In this document: in pieces, positions 19,837 to 32,775 of the stretch
Position numbering within the stretch: position 1 is the first letter of the stretch
Layout: every line of letters begins with the position of its first letter
Assembly: GCA_003194525.1 (NCBI GenBank)
Contig: NBIV01000295.1
Span: 43,168 to 107,167 of the forward strand
DNA: 64,000 bases
Direction of reading: 5' to 3'
Origin: Gracilariopsis chorda
Taxonomy: Eukaryota > Rhodophyta > Florideophyceae > Gracilariales > Gracilariaceae
The notes under the pieces: generated by a model
What the model saw: the letters and a program-made list of their open reading frames with translations, nothing else
Told to the model about the DNA's origin: nothing
The model's database searches: none
Made by a program: the position numbers and the translations under genes

Positions 19837-22800
19837 CTAAAGGTCGCGCTCCGTGCGGCCCATGCGGCGCCAAAACCTAAGGACAAAGTTCTCCGGGATG
19901 TTCTCCCGGGGTTCCCATGTGTCCTCAGAGGGTTTGTAGCCATACCAGCGGACACGGTATCTGACGACGCCGTCGTCGTCAATGCCGGCATTGACCACCC
20001 GGTCTATAGCGCTTTCCTTAGGAAGTGAAGCTGCGTCCTTCGGAACATCCACAGGCCACTCCTCGGGTAGATCCATCTCGTGCAAAGGGGCGTAACCATC
20101 ATTGGCCGACTGGGACGGTACTCCGTCGTTGGTTTCCTCTTGGGGTGAGGGGGCCAATGGATCGGCGGAGACGACCTTTGGAGGTGATGTAGCGGTCGGG
20201 GTGACCAATGGGTCTGCCATAAGTTCCTTAGGACGGGACGAAGGCTGCTTGTCCGTGGGTGTAGAGTCCTGTAGGGCGGAATTGGGAGCATCCGGAGGGG
20301 CGTCCCGAGGATTGTCCAAAGGGGAACCACTGGGCTTCGGCGGCTCAGGCGCCGCCGTAATGGGGTCAATCGCGACGGTGTCCTGTAGGCCATCGATTTC
20401 AATAGTGACCGTATGGGACGTAGAGGAGAGAACCTTGTAGGGACCAGTGGACCGTGGGAGGAGCTTTCGGTTGATGAACTCAATGTCGTCCTGAGGCTTA
20501 TCCGATGGGGCGCGGTCGAGGTAGACCATGTCACCGGCCTTAAAGGATGGCGTAAACCTCACGGCCTTATCAAAGTCATTTTTGTATCTCCGTTGGGACT
20601 TCGTCAGCCGTGTACTGGCCGTCCGGATAATGTCGTCTATCCGCTTTCGGGTATACCGTTTGGCCTGGCCAGGGGTCATCTCTGCCGTAACGTCCTGTGG
20701 TACCCAGCTGTTCTTAAGGTCAGCTGCAAAGTATGGGGGCTGTCGCGTGAGCGTCAGATCGAAGGGTGTAGTCCCCGTGGACCGATGGACTTGCGTGTTG
20801 TACGCATAGACCAGTGGTCCGACGTAGTCATTCCAATTGGCCTGGTTCTCATTGACGTAGTGCACCAGTCTGTCCTTGATGGTTCTATTGAAGCGCTCAG
20901 CCTGTCCATTGGTCTGCGGATGATAAGCAGTCGTGGTAACGTGCTTAATTCCTAAGGTCGTACAGACAGGAGCGAAGAATTTCGATACGAACTGTGGCCC
21001 GTTTTCCGAAAGGAGATAAAGTGGCAGACCATATGGATACACCCAATGGGTCAAGAACGCCATTGCTACGTCAGTGGCCGTAGTGGACCTCATGGGAATA
21101 GCTCTGGTGAGCTTGGTGAACCGATCGGTAAGCACCAAGATAAACTTATTACCATGGGTGGTTGACGGTAACGGCCCTAGGATATCCGTAGCGATAAACT
21201 CCAATGGTCCAGTAGCTGTGAACAGCTTCAGCTTGGCCTGATGGGTGGCTTTCAAGCCGCGTGCTTTAACGCACGACGCGCACGTCCTAGAGGTTTGCCA
21301 AAGGTCATTGTCCATAAAGGGCCAGTAGAAACGTTTCCGTAGGGACTGATACATTCTCGTTCCGCCAGGGTGGCCGGCCAACCGGGGGTAGTGGGCGAGG
21401 TACAGAACTCGTGCCCTGAGGACTTTAGGGATGACCCGTTGGATTGCTCCGTCCAGAGGGGCTCTGCCGCAGAGCAGTCCAAATCGGTCATAGTCAAACA
21501 GACAACCAGGGGTCCCGACGAGGCCAGCCTGCTTCTTGCAGTACTCGTCGTCCTTTTGGGCCTGAAGGAGCTCATCCAGCGTGATGGGCAGGAGCTCCTT
21601 TTCCTCTGGTTGAACTGCGTTAACCTCAAGGGGCTGTACTTTGCTTTTCTCGTCCATAGACCAGTCCACCAGGTATACTGCTTCCACGCCCACATCGGGG
21701 TCATCGCAATTAACGCGTCCTAGAAGGAAGTCATCCTCATGGTCAGATTCATAACCTATCAGGTCCGGTGTAGGTAGCTCGTCGTCCAGAAGAGATTGAT
21801 CAGTGCCATCGGTCAGGATCCTGGAAAGGGCATCAGCTGCTTGGTGCTTTATCCCCGGCCTGTAGGCAACATCAAAATCAAACTCCGACAGGCGCAATCT
21901 CCATCGGGCGAGCCTGCTGGACGCGTCGGTCATGTTCATGAGCCACCTAAGCGAATGGTGATCAGTCCTTATGGTAAACCGAACGCCTTCCAAGTATGGC
22001 CTTAAGGTTAATACTGACCAGACAATGGATAAGCATTCCTTCTCGGACGTGCTATAGTTCCGCTCTGGGCTCTTTAGCGAGCGGCCCCAATAGCCAATTG
22101 GTCTATAGTCCTTCGGAGATTCTTGTTCCTGGAGGAGAACACATCCAATTTGGCCATCGGACGCATCCGTATCAAGGATGTACGGTTTGTCCGGTTAAGG
22201 CAAGGCCAATATAGGAGGGTTCAGAAGCTTATCCCGCAGGGTCTCAAAAGCTTCATATTGCTCGTCCTTCAGGCAGTCGAACTCCGATGGGGTCACTTTG
22301 CGCAACATGTCGTTAAGCGGCGCAGCGATTTTCGCAAACCCTTGGACAAAGCGACGATAGACGTTACATAGACCTAAAAAGGAACGCAACTCCTTATGGG
22401 TCCTGGGGGCTTAGCTTGCCGTATGGCGTCAGTCGTTCTCGAGGCAACCTGTAGGCATCCAGGCCGGACCACATGGCCGAGGTAATCCGAAGAGGACTGG
22501 AAGAAGAAGCACTTGGGGAGCTTCAACGTTATTCCGGCCTCGCGGAGAATCATCAGGACTGTCCTAACGTGGGAGAAGTGTTCACCAATGGTCTTTGAGA
22601 AGATGATAACATCGTCTAAATAGACCAGTGCGAACTTCCATTTGAACCTAGATAGGATAATGTCCATTGCTCTCTGGAACGTAGCGGGTGCGTTCATTAA
22701 TCCAAAGGGCATACGAGTGAATTGGAAAAGTCCCTCGTGGGTCGTGAACGTGGTCAGCGGCTTCGCGTCATCGTCCAGTGGTATTTGCCAATATCCCCAA

Positions 22801-24038
22801 TTGGCGTCCAAGGTGGTAAAGACAGCTGCCTCTCCTAAGGAATGGAGACAGTCGTCCATCCGGGGGATAGGGTACGAATCCCTTTTGTTCATAGCGTTGA
22901 GCTTCCCGTAGTCAACGCAAAACCTGACGGAGCCATCCTTCTTGGCCACAAGGACAAAGGGGCTGGCCCATTCGGACTGATGGGGAGGAGCCGGCTCGAT
23001 GACGTTGGCCCTCCTCATCTTTTCCATATGTTCGGCCACGATGGTTCTTCCTTTTAGGCCCGTCCTATAGGGGTGTTGGTACACTGGTTTCGCGTCGTCC
23101 TTAAGGTCGATTCGGTGCTTTGTCGCCCGAATCTCGCCTAGCTGGCCAGACCACATGGATTTGAATTCCCGAAGGAGCTCTATAATCTGAGGCCTATAGG
23201 ATTCGAATTCTTCGCCTATTTTGACGTCCCCCTCCCAGGACTCGGCGTCCTCGTCGTCGTCCAGGTGGGAGCTGTCCAAATTGGTTCCCATAATGGCCAC
23301 AGGAGCTGGCAGGGCAATCCAGACTACTGTTCCTTTAGGTAATCTAACTGGATGGTCAGTGAAGTTACTCATACTGACCACAAAGGGCTGCCGCGGACGA
23401 ACGTCCATAACTCCATTGGCCATGAGCGTGAGTTGACGGCGGATCGTCTTCGGATGATTCTGCAGCGTCAAAAGACCAGAGGACTCGCACTGAACCCAAG
23501 CGGTGGTCTGAGTCATCGCAGGGATGACCATGGCTTTTGTGAGCCTGACCTTATTGGACATAGTGTTCGTCGCCAGTCGAGGTTTCCGCGGGTTTGCCTC
23601 AGGTCCCAGTTTGGAACCTATCAAGGCCACAGGATGTGCGCGATAGAACTCGACTTTCCGAGGGCCAGGGTAAATGGCCTTCACAAAGCGGTCGATGAAG
23701 GAAGTCCCAAGGATACATTCCGCTCCCAAGTTCGGACATACGAGGAACCACGTACGGACTCGCAAACTGCCCAGTTGGACAAATAACGAAATGATTCCTT
23801 TAATGGCCATTGGTCTACGCGAAGCATCAGTAATCCTGGGGATCTTCCTCACCCGAACCTTGTCTTCCCAACCAATTGGTAGGACCTTAGGATGTATCAA
23901 ATTGGGCCCGGCGCCCGTGTCCAGCACACTCGTAGCCACTTTAGAGTGTGAGGTGCGGAGTCCTATGGTCATGCGAACTTGGTAGTTCTCCTTCCTAAGG
24001 ACACAGATAGGGTCCTGGTCATCCAGTGACGGTTCCAT
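19837..24038 (-). pseudogene. Pol polyprotein of element C: protease, RT, RNase H, integrase, chromodomain
   Basis: Order along the minus strand: aspartic protease (VLDTGAGPNL) near 23920; reverse transcriptase with VRFCVDYGKLN, FQFTRMPFGLMNAPATFQ and the VYLDDVIIF catalytic box near 22615; connection FLGLCNVYRRF; RNase H with YILDTDASD and RTDHHSLRWL; integrase zinc finger (AHYPRLAGH, CASC) and core (IATDILGPL, LLSENGPQF, GQAERFNR); GPY module (STGPYKV); chromodomain (YRVRWYGYKPSEDTWEPREN) near 19890-20010. Lesions: a one-base frameshift near 22410 and a TAA at about 22195. The second catalytic Asp of integrase, normally in SDNG, is Glu here. Otherwise the domains are unbroken. A TAG also lies in frame upstream near 24102. 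Confidence 0.92.
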
Positions 24039-24163
24039 CGGGTCGTCGGTCCACTTGTCCGTTGGTTGGTGAGGCTCCGAAGGACTTCTGGAGCCAGGTG
24101 ACTCCTATCCATCGGGGTTGAGGCTGGGATCCTCAGAGGGGCGGTTCGCCTCCGGCCGCTCCT

Positions 24164-26335
24164 CTACGCGTTTTCCTGTTCGGTCTTTCCGTGACAGTCC
24201 ACTGGAGCTTCCACGGGGGTCACCTGAGGGACAGTATCCGTATCGGAAATATCGATAGAGTTGACCTGAGAGGCCGCAGCCTCGCGCGGCGTGGCGTATC
24301 GACTAGAACCTGAGGACTGATTTCGTTGGTACTGACGAGGGTATTTTTTCTCTGCCCTCCTGGCTTGGAAGTTCTCATCCGTTAGGGCTAGGAAGTTCTT
24401 GCGAACATCCTCTGGCATGAACTTCATGCAATCACACGGCCTGGCCGTGGAGAGGCAGAGATAGCAAGGTGGCCCGCGGGTGAAAACGTCCTTCCTAAGT
24501 TGGACGAACGTATACCGTGGCGTCGTTTGTCCAGATGGAGCAGTAGTTCCAGTGGCCGATATGGATGGCGCACCAGAAGGAGCGGAAGAACAAGAGACCG
24601 CAAGGATATCTCCTTCTTCCGAACGGATGTTACCAGTGAACTCGCTTTCAGAAGAGTCTACCATATGGACTTTGGAACTCTTCCTCAAAGGTGATGCTCG
24701 ACCTCTGGCCTCCATGGTCGCCGCTCGACGGGATGTCCTATAGGTCTTGCCCTATCCTTCGGCAAACGTAACCAACTGGCGGAACGAAAGCCTCTGGTGG
24801 TCCGAGTGGTGATTACGCACGTAAGTCCTAATGGCCGGCAGCAATCCAGCGATGAAGTGCTGCTTGAGTCGTCCTTCGGAAAACACATTCCCACAGCGGT
24901 ATGCCTTCTTCCACAGTTGGTCAGCAAAGTCCGTTTCGGTCACGTTACTGCTTTGCCTAAAGGAAATCACGTCCTGATGGGCATCCATAATTACGTCGTC
25001 AGTGGCGTACGTCTCCAAAAGGTAATGAACGACCTCTGGGTAGGACCTAAGGAGCTCCATAACGGTCACATCCATTGGGTCACTGGAACCGGAGATCTTC
25101 GAAACCACATGGTCGCGCGCTTGTCCACTGAGGAAAAACTGAAACAGGTACAGAGCGGCTCCCTCGTGGACGCCGTTTTGGTCGCAGGCCGTACGGAATT
25201 GAGACAGAAACCTAAGGAAAGCGATCGGGTCAGTTCCCGAGAACTTGTCCGTAGCGGTAAACTGCATCCGTTTGGCCCACTTGGTGACTCGTCGAGCCAC
25301 CGAAACGGAATACCTTGAGGACCTGTTGTCCAGTCGGTAAGTTCGATATTCCAACACTTTCTTAAAAAGTTCGTTGGTAGTTGCCAGCGGCCTGAGGCGT
25401 CGAACAGCTGCCACATCCCCGTCCGTATCGGTCGAAACTGACGAGTCCGAACTGGGCCCGTTATCGCTATCGTCCGAATGGTCTCTCCTCTTCCTCGACT
25501 TCTTGTTCCTTCTAGGTCTTCTGTTCTTCCTTCGGTCAGCACTTCGCTCGTCCAATAGAGCGATCTCGACATCGCCAAATCCAATGGGTCTGCGGGCCTG
25601 CTGGGAGCCCTGGTACCTCATGGGTCGTGCAGCCATTAGGCCTTCTTGCCGGGGAGGCTCTCTTCCCCTCCCTGGGTGCACTTCCATTTGGTGGTCCTTT
25701 TGGTTAACCCGGCGAGGGGCTGGTAAAGCAGCTACTCCCGGGGGTTCGGAGTGTGGTTAGCAAACGGAGGCCGACGGAATACTTTGAATATTGGCCGCAA
25801 GGGCCGGGGTGCCTACCTGGCGTGTGACCTCCGTCTGTATGGTCGAGTCCATGGCTTCCACGAGGGTCGTGCACTCCAGGACCTGAGGAACGAGGCGAGT
25901 AATCCTTTGGTCAATCATCCTATCTAGGACCTCTGGAACACGGGTATCCAAAAGGGACTGAACGTGCTCCTCACAGAGACGTTTCAGCTGCGGCCATAGG
26001 ACATCATCGAGACCCCTGGAGAGGTCTTCCCTCACATCTGGAGAAGGTTCCTGTAGGTCTTGCGTCGGCGTGGCCGGCTGGGAATTGATCCTGTTGAGGC
26101 GGGAACGGAGACGAGCGGCCAAATTGGACTCTCTCGCAATCCTTTCCGGATTATCCACGGGGGTCAATGGACGTCCTAAAGGTTGACTGCGCGTACTCCG
26201 GCGGTCGCTGGTCGCATCGGCCGGGAGGCCAATGGTTTCAGGAACCGTCGACAGTCCACTGGGGCCAGCCTGAGGCGTCCTCTGATCATCATGTCGGGGG
26301 TTATTTTCGGTATCCATGGGGCGGTTGCTTGTCAT
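24164..26335 (-). pseudogene. Gag of element C, two in-frame stops
   Basis: One frame covers the whole region, interrupted by TAA at 25757-25759 and TAG at 24752-24754. The N-terminal part (26335-25757) is polar with coiled-coil potential. The middle (25687-24752) opens with a basic Arg/Lys and Ser/Asp-rich linker and contains the capsid-like fold (FSGTDPIAFLRFLSQFRTAC, VVHYLLETYATDDVIM, FADQLWKKAYRCGNVF). The last part has a degenerate zinc-knuckle-like cluster, CYLCLSTARPCDC. Element B gag and relic D align with the capsid part. The TAG falls exactly between capsid and nucleocapsid parts, where element A also has a TAG. Confidence 0.85.
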
Positions 26336-26420
26336 TACCAGTCCGTCGGTCTAAGGTTCAAAGATAAAATCCCGTAATTTCGTCTTATCCTTAAGGTCTG
26401 TACTCAAACGTCCAAGGGGA

Positions 26421-26438
26421 TTCTAAGTCAGGAGACCA
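26421..26438 (-). promoter_or_regulatory. Primer-binding site of element C
   Basis: Two bases inside the 5' LTR the minus strand reads TGGTCTCCTGACTTAGAA, which starts with TGG as required to pair with a tRNA 3' CCA end. Element B has nearly the same PBS, so both use the same or a related tRNA. Confidence 0.85.
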
Positions 26439-26440
26439 AA

Positions 26441-26918
26441 TGTAGGATAGCGAGCCAAGTGGGCAAACTCGTAATGGTCTCGTGGTAGCATGGCAGAGCT
26501 GGGGGGTCCTAAGGTCAATGGAAGGGCAGCGACACTTCTGGTATTAATGGCGCAATGGTATGGCGCTAACTACGCAGTACTGCAGGTCGGAGGTGCGGTA
26601 CCGATACCTTGAAGGCCAGTTGGGAGCGTGAAAACCAAGTACGGGGGTACTCAGGACTCACGAGGGTGTCTGAGTTTACAGTCTCTAGGGGATGCGCAGC
26701 TCAAGGTGCATAAGTAGTGGCACCGAGGCGCCTCGAACCTGTGGCACTGTAAAGTGCCCTACTCTACAATAGTTATCTCTAGTCCTATGGTTAAGAAAAT
26801 AATAAAATTAAATGAATTATATAAAATACAGTTAGCCTTTCTTAGGCCCGATACACAACGTGTATCGTCCACACGGGTCTCCAGAATTGTAGAATCCACT
26901 GGACTTCGCTCTCTCACA
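26441..26918 (-). repeat. 5' LTR of element C
   Basis: The repeat pairs with 17323-17800 over 478 bp, about 5% different by hand count, followed by target duplication GAAGA at 26919-26923. Confidence 0.95.
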
Positions 26919-26923
26919 GAAGA

Positions 26924-28300
26924 GATCCAAGACGTGAAGCTACAGTTCCGTTTGTAAGGCGGTCTTCTTCTACTCTAATGCGCTCATTTTTGTTCGTCCT
27001 TGTACGTCTTGTAATATTCAGAAAAGGTGGGCTGGAATGGAAAGGTTCCCATAACCTTGAATGATGCCTGAATAAGTTTCGAAGTGATTCGATCCCAGAC
27101 TTGAACTGCACAAGCTAGATTGAAGTTCACCTTCGTCGTATACACGCATCTTTAGCGAAAGACTTTGTCCTTTATTTCTCGAATGAGTTCCTGAAATTTC
27201 TTTTTGATGAGTTGAGCACAAAACTGTAGAATATGGGAACTATTAGCAGCGTTACTCACAGCTTACATACCGATCAAAGAGCAGTAATCGATCCATTCCG
27301 GGTGTTTGCGTGACGAATGTCCGTTTAGGAATAATACCAAGGCTGTCATGTTGTCTAAAGATTTTCGTGCAGTGTTCTTAATTTACTTGACAAAAGCTTT
27401 AAGAAGTGGTCTCTCCATTGATCCATTTTCCGTTTTCTTGATACAGCCATCAGGCGGAAACTGCCCTTACGCTGTGAATCGTTTGATTATTCCAAAAGGG
27501 GATGCCAAGAAACCTCCTGTCACCGGTGTATGCCAATTTGAAATTTTTCATGTTCCAGCAACAATTACCAAAAGACGAGTCATAGCGCCCGCAGCACCAG
27601 CAGAAAATACGGCCGTTATCTGCTTGATCTTACCATAAGTAGACTACATTTCGCGGTGGCTTCTATTTTTTGTGTCACTTGATGTGAAAGCCTTTCGCCA
27701 TTTACCTAGTAAGCACTAGACGTAATTTTCATCAAGATTCCATACGCGGTTTCCATCAAGCAATATGCCTGGGTGTTGCTTCTGAATCTCATAAAGTGTC
27801 GCGAAGAATGTGTTGATGTGAGAGAAACTTCATGCAGCGATTATAGCCTGTTGCTTATTCTTTATCTTCCCGTAGGAGATATTACGATAATGCGCTCTGT
27901 ACTTTCGAATGACTTTAGGGCTTGGAATACCAATTTTGAAACCACGAAGCACATCAGCGGCAATGCGGCACACAAACTGCCTAAGTTGAGAACTCTCGAC
28001 TGCAAATTCTCTCGATGCTGCCAGTTTTACTCGTTCGTTGATCATCATGGCCCTTTCTCTACTGATTGAAGAAGAACGGCCGGTGCAGATATTCGGATTT
28101 GTCCATTATTGAAGCTTTTTGTCATCTTCTGTGTCGATAAAACTGCGAAGTTTTTGAAATGTGCTTCAAGAGCCTTCTCTCCTGCCATACGGGCTGTGGC
28201 GCGAACTGTATTGCTTTCTTTTAGAAGCGCAGCTGCGGTCTGACGATTGTTATATCGTTCCGCGAGGCGTTGGATCCATTTTTTCAGGTTGTCACCGCAT
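26924..28300 (-). pseudogene. Pogo/Tigger-type (DDE_1, CENP-B-like) transposase remnant
   Basis: Reading the minus strand from 28300 downward across several frames, the pieces occur in family order: helix-turn-helix part (KKWIQRLAERYNNRQTAAAL near 28200-28280), the segment VCRIAADVLRGFKIGIPS (27900s), NRVWNLDENYV near 27735 (the DE-x motif of the catalytic core), GHSSR near 27310, and the C-terminal helix ACAVQVWDRITSKLIQASF near 27080. Frameshifts and stops are scattered throughout, so it is old. Element C sits in its 3' side. A related fragment is at 62884-63626. Confidence 0.7.
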
Positions 28301-31300
28301 AGAAGGGAGCATTACTACTTCAAGTGCCCAAGATAAAAACCGTAGAGACTTTGGGGTTACTGCAAGCAAACGACGGGAGTCTTTGCTTTGTTTGTGGATA
28401 CGGAAAGAAACATTTCTGTGGTGTATTGTTGGGCACACCGTGCAATGGTCGTACTATCAATGTGAACAGGACTTGGCAAAGTGAAGAAGGATATTGGGTG
28501 TATACAAAGTGGTGGGAATTAGAAAAGGGGCAGAAAGCAAAAGTGGGTGTAAGAGTTTGTAGAGAGAAAACTATTGGCGGGATGTAGGGAAAAGGAAGGA
28601 AGGAGGCATTAAACGCATGTAAGGATTGGCGCGAGTGGAAAAGCGCCGGCAGGCATGGAAGAACAGGTGGGGTTTGAAGGGTCGGAAACAGCAACCACAT
28701 ATTCGAGAAGGGGGGATGTGGCGGTAATTTCGGAACAAAGGTAGCTGAAAGTCAAAGAAAATGTTTAAGCTGTTTTGTTTTGCTCAACTATGGCGGGGAA
28801 CCGTCTCAAATTTCCCTTTGTCCAAAATAAATCTTTCAAGAAGCGTAATGGAGTTTTCCGAAAAGCTAATCTTTCCTTATCCAAGATTGCTCTTAAAAGT
28901 ACATTGATGAGATTTTCATCAGTTGGAGTAAAGGATCTATGTTTAAAGCTGGCTATTGATCCCTCCCCTCTTTGGAGACTTCCTTGCGTACAAGTTGGGT
29001 GTTGTTGACTGATGGGAGGCGTTACACCACAAAATCGCTTTGTACGCCTCCGTTATGCGCATGCAAAAGGGTATTTTGGTGCAAGGCCTCCCTGCCACTC
29101 CAAAAGATTATCAGCAGCAGTGAGGTGTACAGTGCACTGTCTGCTGTTGCGTGTTGGTTGCCTGCTTGCTGCTGAGTGGCTGACGCTACAGTAATGAATG
29201 TCATGCAAGCCACTCAGCAGCAGGCAAGTTCTGTCACGTGGCCTAAGAGATCAGCTGCCTTATAGTTCTGCTTCACATTGCACTGGATATGTTAAAAAAG
29301 AGCCTTCTATAGCTTCCCAGGCTCAAAATCATTCTCGACGCCGCGGCCCTCATTGGACTGGAGGACGTTTGGGAGCGTTAGCGATCAAAAGCTGCCTGCG
29401 TATCCCCCAAACTCAACCCTTTTCAGCGGCGCGCAGTGCCGCCTGCAGCCGAGGGCCGCTTCTACTTGTTTGCATTTTGAGAATTCTAAAACCGTTTTAG
29501 CAGAGTTTCATCCGAGACCTACTTCGATAAGGGTAAAACATTTGTTACGCATGTTTTTCTTCTCACTTCTTGCGTCTGAAACAAAAACTGCTGTTGTACT
29601 GTTTGGTTTAATACTATACTGCAACAAATTGTGTTTGGTAGTTTTAGTATGGCACTTCGCAGAAAATATGGGGTTTCTGAGCTTGGATGCTGGGGGGTTC
29701 AATATGAAGATCAATTAGTGTAATAACCTTCCTCAAGATTACCGAAGGGCTGTTCAGGAACTCAACTTCAATCCATCAACTTCGACACATTCTGTTTACC
29801 GTATCTGGCATGGCAGTTACAAGACTCTTCCAGTAAATGATTTTGAATGTTGTCTAAAAAGCATTCCCCAACGAGCTCCCATTCAAGGTCTTTCTTTGAG
29901 GAGTAAGTTCTAATTTTTTTGCTAGTTTCTTTTTGATGCATCTCTGCGCACCCTGAGTTCCAGTGGAGAGCATTTGCATGGCAGTATCAGCACTATCTAT
30001 TTCGCCAAAGCTGGTTTGTAGTTCATCTATGGCTCCAAATCGTGCGAAAGCCATGCCTGCAGTTTTTGAACAGAACGAAGTAGTTCTCAAAAATTTTCAG
30101 TGTGTTCCCAGGATATCTCTTTTCTTCTTTCCGAGTCCATTGATACATTCAAGGTGTTTTAAAAAGACCGACAATAGCAGCAACGGCTTCCTTGTCACCT
30201 TAGAAAGCTGTAAGTAAACGTTCTGAGGTCTAAAGAACATATTGGGCAAACGTTCGTATTTGCGATTGAAGCATATGCAGCCTCAGGAAAGCTTCAATTA
30301 TGGAGGCTCTTAAGAGATACTCCAGCCTGAGTGGATTAAAAAACCCGAATCTTGATACGCAACTCTTCAACCAAAATAACTTTTCAACATCCCGCCAACA
30401 CCAAAGGAAATTTAAGATAGAGCCCAGCTCAAATGTGCACATAATGATCAAATCGTATCTCGAAGATGACTCTTTGCATATTAGCATGGCTGTGGCAAAA
30501 GACGTAGACCATAACTTCAATCTCGATGCTAACGTCTATCAGAAATTGGAGCGGCCGGTGCCAGGTCCCCTTTTTCCGGGCTAATAATGGGCAAAAAGAT
30601 TACCTATGGACATCGACTGGTCTTCACCTTGGGAAAAGTACACTACTTCTCTCGCCGTCTCGTGGTACTATTCCTTCACATTCGAACAAGAATAAAGCAC
30701 ATTGCGTCACAAACTGAGCTTGTCTGAAGCATCTGACTCTTGCCGGGGAAAAGAGTTTCTTTGAGAGCTGGTATATTGCAGTCGAAATTATGCGTCTTCG
30801 GACCATAACAAACAACAACAAAAAACTCTGAGAGAGAAGAATATCTCCGTACAAACGGTGTTGCAAATGGATTTTAGTACATTTTGCAGATCTGTTTTCT
30901 CGTTGTAGCTGTAGCCATACACGCATTCTGTGGCACATTGCAGCATATATTCTCCTTCCACCAACCACTTTCACAGCTTCACTAACCCCCATAACCTTTA
31001 AGGAGCACAAGGTACGGCTCCTATCACTACCTTCTCTTCTCTCTGTATTCTCCGAGGCTAAATCAATGTCGTAATCTGAATGTTTCTCATGCCTATCAAG
31101 CAAAAATGATAAATAATGGCTCTTGCTCCTATATCACGCTTTGCCAGAGAAGAGCTTCGCAGATTTTTCCCTGCACGGAATATACAAGTCGAACGGATCA
31201 TATAAGCTATCAAATATTCGTTTTCATCAAAGCTGCTTTGAACCTATGTGGTCGATTCTCTTGTATCTCCAGCTGACCATATTCACTCGAAGAACACCGT

Positions 31301-31984
31301 AGCAATTAAAATACACAAATATGTTAAAACCACCATTCACTCCACAACCGCAAACATCTCTCATGCCATTGTTTGAATTGGGTTCATGTGCCACGCCTTT
31401 GGGGACACAAAATTTCCAAGACGATACTGCTTTGCTTTCAAAAGAAAAATGTTTTGACATGGCACACGGTCCATATGAACCGTACTGCAGCATGCATCTC
31501 CCTAGGTGTAATCAGTATCCTGCTGTCTCGTACTGATTTGTGACCTCTAGAGTTTTCTCTTCATTTTGCGTAAGCTATCCTTGCCCTTTCAGTTAGTTCT
31601 TCCTTCACTGCTTTGCCTTTAACAACTTCTCTCTTACTTGTCCATGTCTCATCTAGTCTGCCTAATATGCACACCTGAGGCACAGACTTACTTCCTGCTT
31701 AAAACTCATGTTTACTTGAGACGTTCCCTAAACCAGTGCACAATGATGAAGCTCCACTTTCAGCAGGACTAGAAACAACACAACCCTTGGTTTTCTCCAT
31801 CTTTTGAATTCCACCAAGGAATCTGATGGGAAAAGCGGGAAAAGCAGTACTACTATAGATTACGTAGATTTCAGACCATCAAAAATTTCAAAGCTCATAG
31901 AGCTTTGCTAAACAACTATATATTTCTGGACTTAAAATATTTATAAAGCACACTAACTCTTACACATTTAAAGTAATATTGAAG
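28301..31984. other. Long intergenic stretch, no confident gene; possible transposon debris
   Basis: Frames of up to about 160 codons exist (minus 30624-31103; plus 30300-30584; plus 28324-28587) but none shows a domain I recognise. Around 29722-29830 the plus strand encodes LPQDYRRAVQELNFN and SVYRIWHGSY, reminiscent of a helix-turn-helix of a DNA transposon, without continuation. An imperfect inverted repeat of about 22 bases (GCCTGC.TGCTGAGTGGCT arms) lies at 29158-29232. Confidence 0.45.
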
Positions 31985-32775
31985 TACAATGCCCTCAGGG
32001 AGGGATTTTTGGTACTTGGTTGATTTCCCAAATATTTCGGTAATGCAGTCATTGCATGAACTACGACCATTCATGTTGTATTTGACACATGGGACATGGA
32101 AGAGTCAATTGGCGGTTGGCCACAGTAGTGGGCATGAACCACCAAAATGGAGTAATTTAGCTAATTCTATATATAATTTTTACACCCGTTTCTGGGATTT
32201 TTAGTACTTAGAGCACCGGCGAGGTGCCGTCGCACCAGTAATCCTTTCCCAACAAGGGACCCTAACCTGGAGAATTGGCTCTAGACCTCATCGCCGTCGC
32301 GTGTTCTCTACTCCTCTTTGGAGGGAAGCACCGTAGCACACGGAAAGTCTACGCCCCTTGCCTATGTAAAGCACCCCAGTATTCGGATTGTTCTTCCAAC
32401 CGTCTCGGGGTTCGCCTTGTATAAGGTTTATTAACTGGAACTGCCGTTAGTCTTCGTCACAACACACGTGATTCAGCTGTACCTTTCGTTTTCCACTTAC
32501 AGGGTGGCTTTCCCGCTACCCACAGCTCGTGTTCGCGCGTGCCACTAACGTGGAAACCTCACCTCTCTAGAGGACGACCACCCCCCCCCCACACACCGCT
32601 CCTGTGGATATCTGATTCTTGTCTCGAACTCTCTGCACAAGTCGTGACGGGTGGCCTTGGCCTTACAACCCGACATAGTCATGCCACCCCTGGGAGGGCT
32701 CTATCGCACTGGACTCACCTCTAACGAGGAAGGGTCCCGAACGTCTTTTGGTGCACTCCCCCTTCAGGGCATTGC
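31985..32775 (+). repeat. Diverged solo LTR of gypsy family B
   Basis: It aligns end to end with the 798-bp LTRs of element B: GCCCTCAGGGAGGGAT at the start, CAATTGGCGGTTGGCCACAGTAGTG inside, GGAGGGAAGCACCGTAG, and CAGGGCATTGC at the end, with many substitutions and small indels. No internal region adjoins it and no clear 5-bp duplication is visible. It is much older than element B. Confidence 0.88.

Larger units (their letters stand above)
17323..26918 (-). mobile_element. Ty3/gypsy chromodomain LTR retrotransposon C, complete
   Basis: Two 478-bp LTRs (17323-17800 and 26441-26918) flank gag, protease, RT, RNase H, integrase and a chromodomain, all on the minus strand. LTR ends are TG...CA. 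The 5-bp duplication GAAGA occurs at 17316-17320 and 26919-26923; on the left two bases (TA) separate it from the LTR. By-eye comparison of the LTRs gives about two dozen substitutions and no length change, so the copy is not recent. PBS and polypurine tract are in place. An ORF antisense to pol lies between chromodomain and 3' LTR. The element is inserted in a pogo-type transposon remnant. Confidence 0.95.

Noticed and set aside
32579-32592. Poly-C tract as a regulatory feature
   Set aside because: It is a simple run within a decayed solo LTR.
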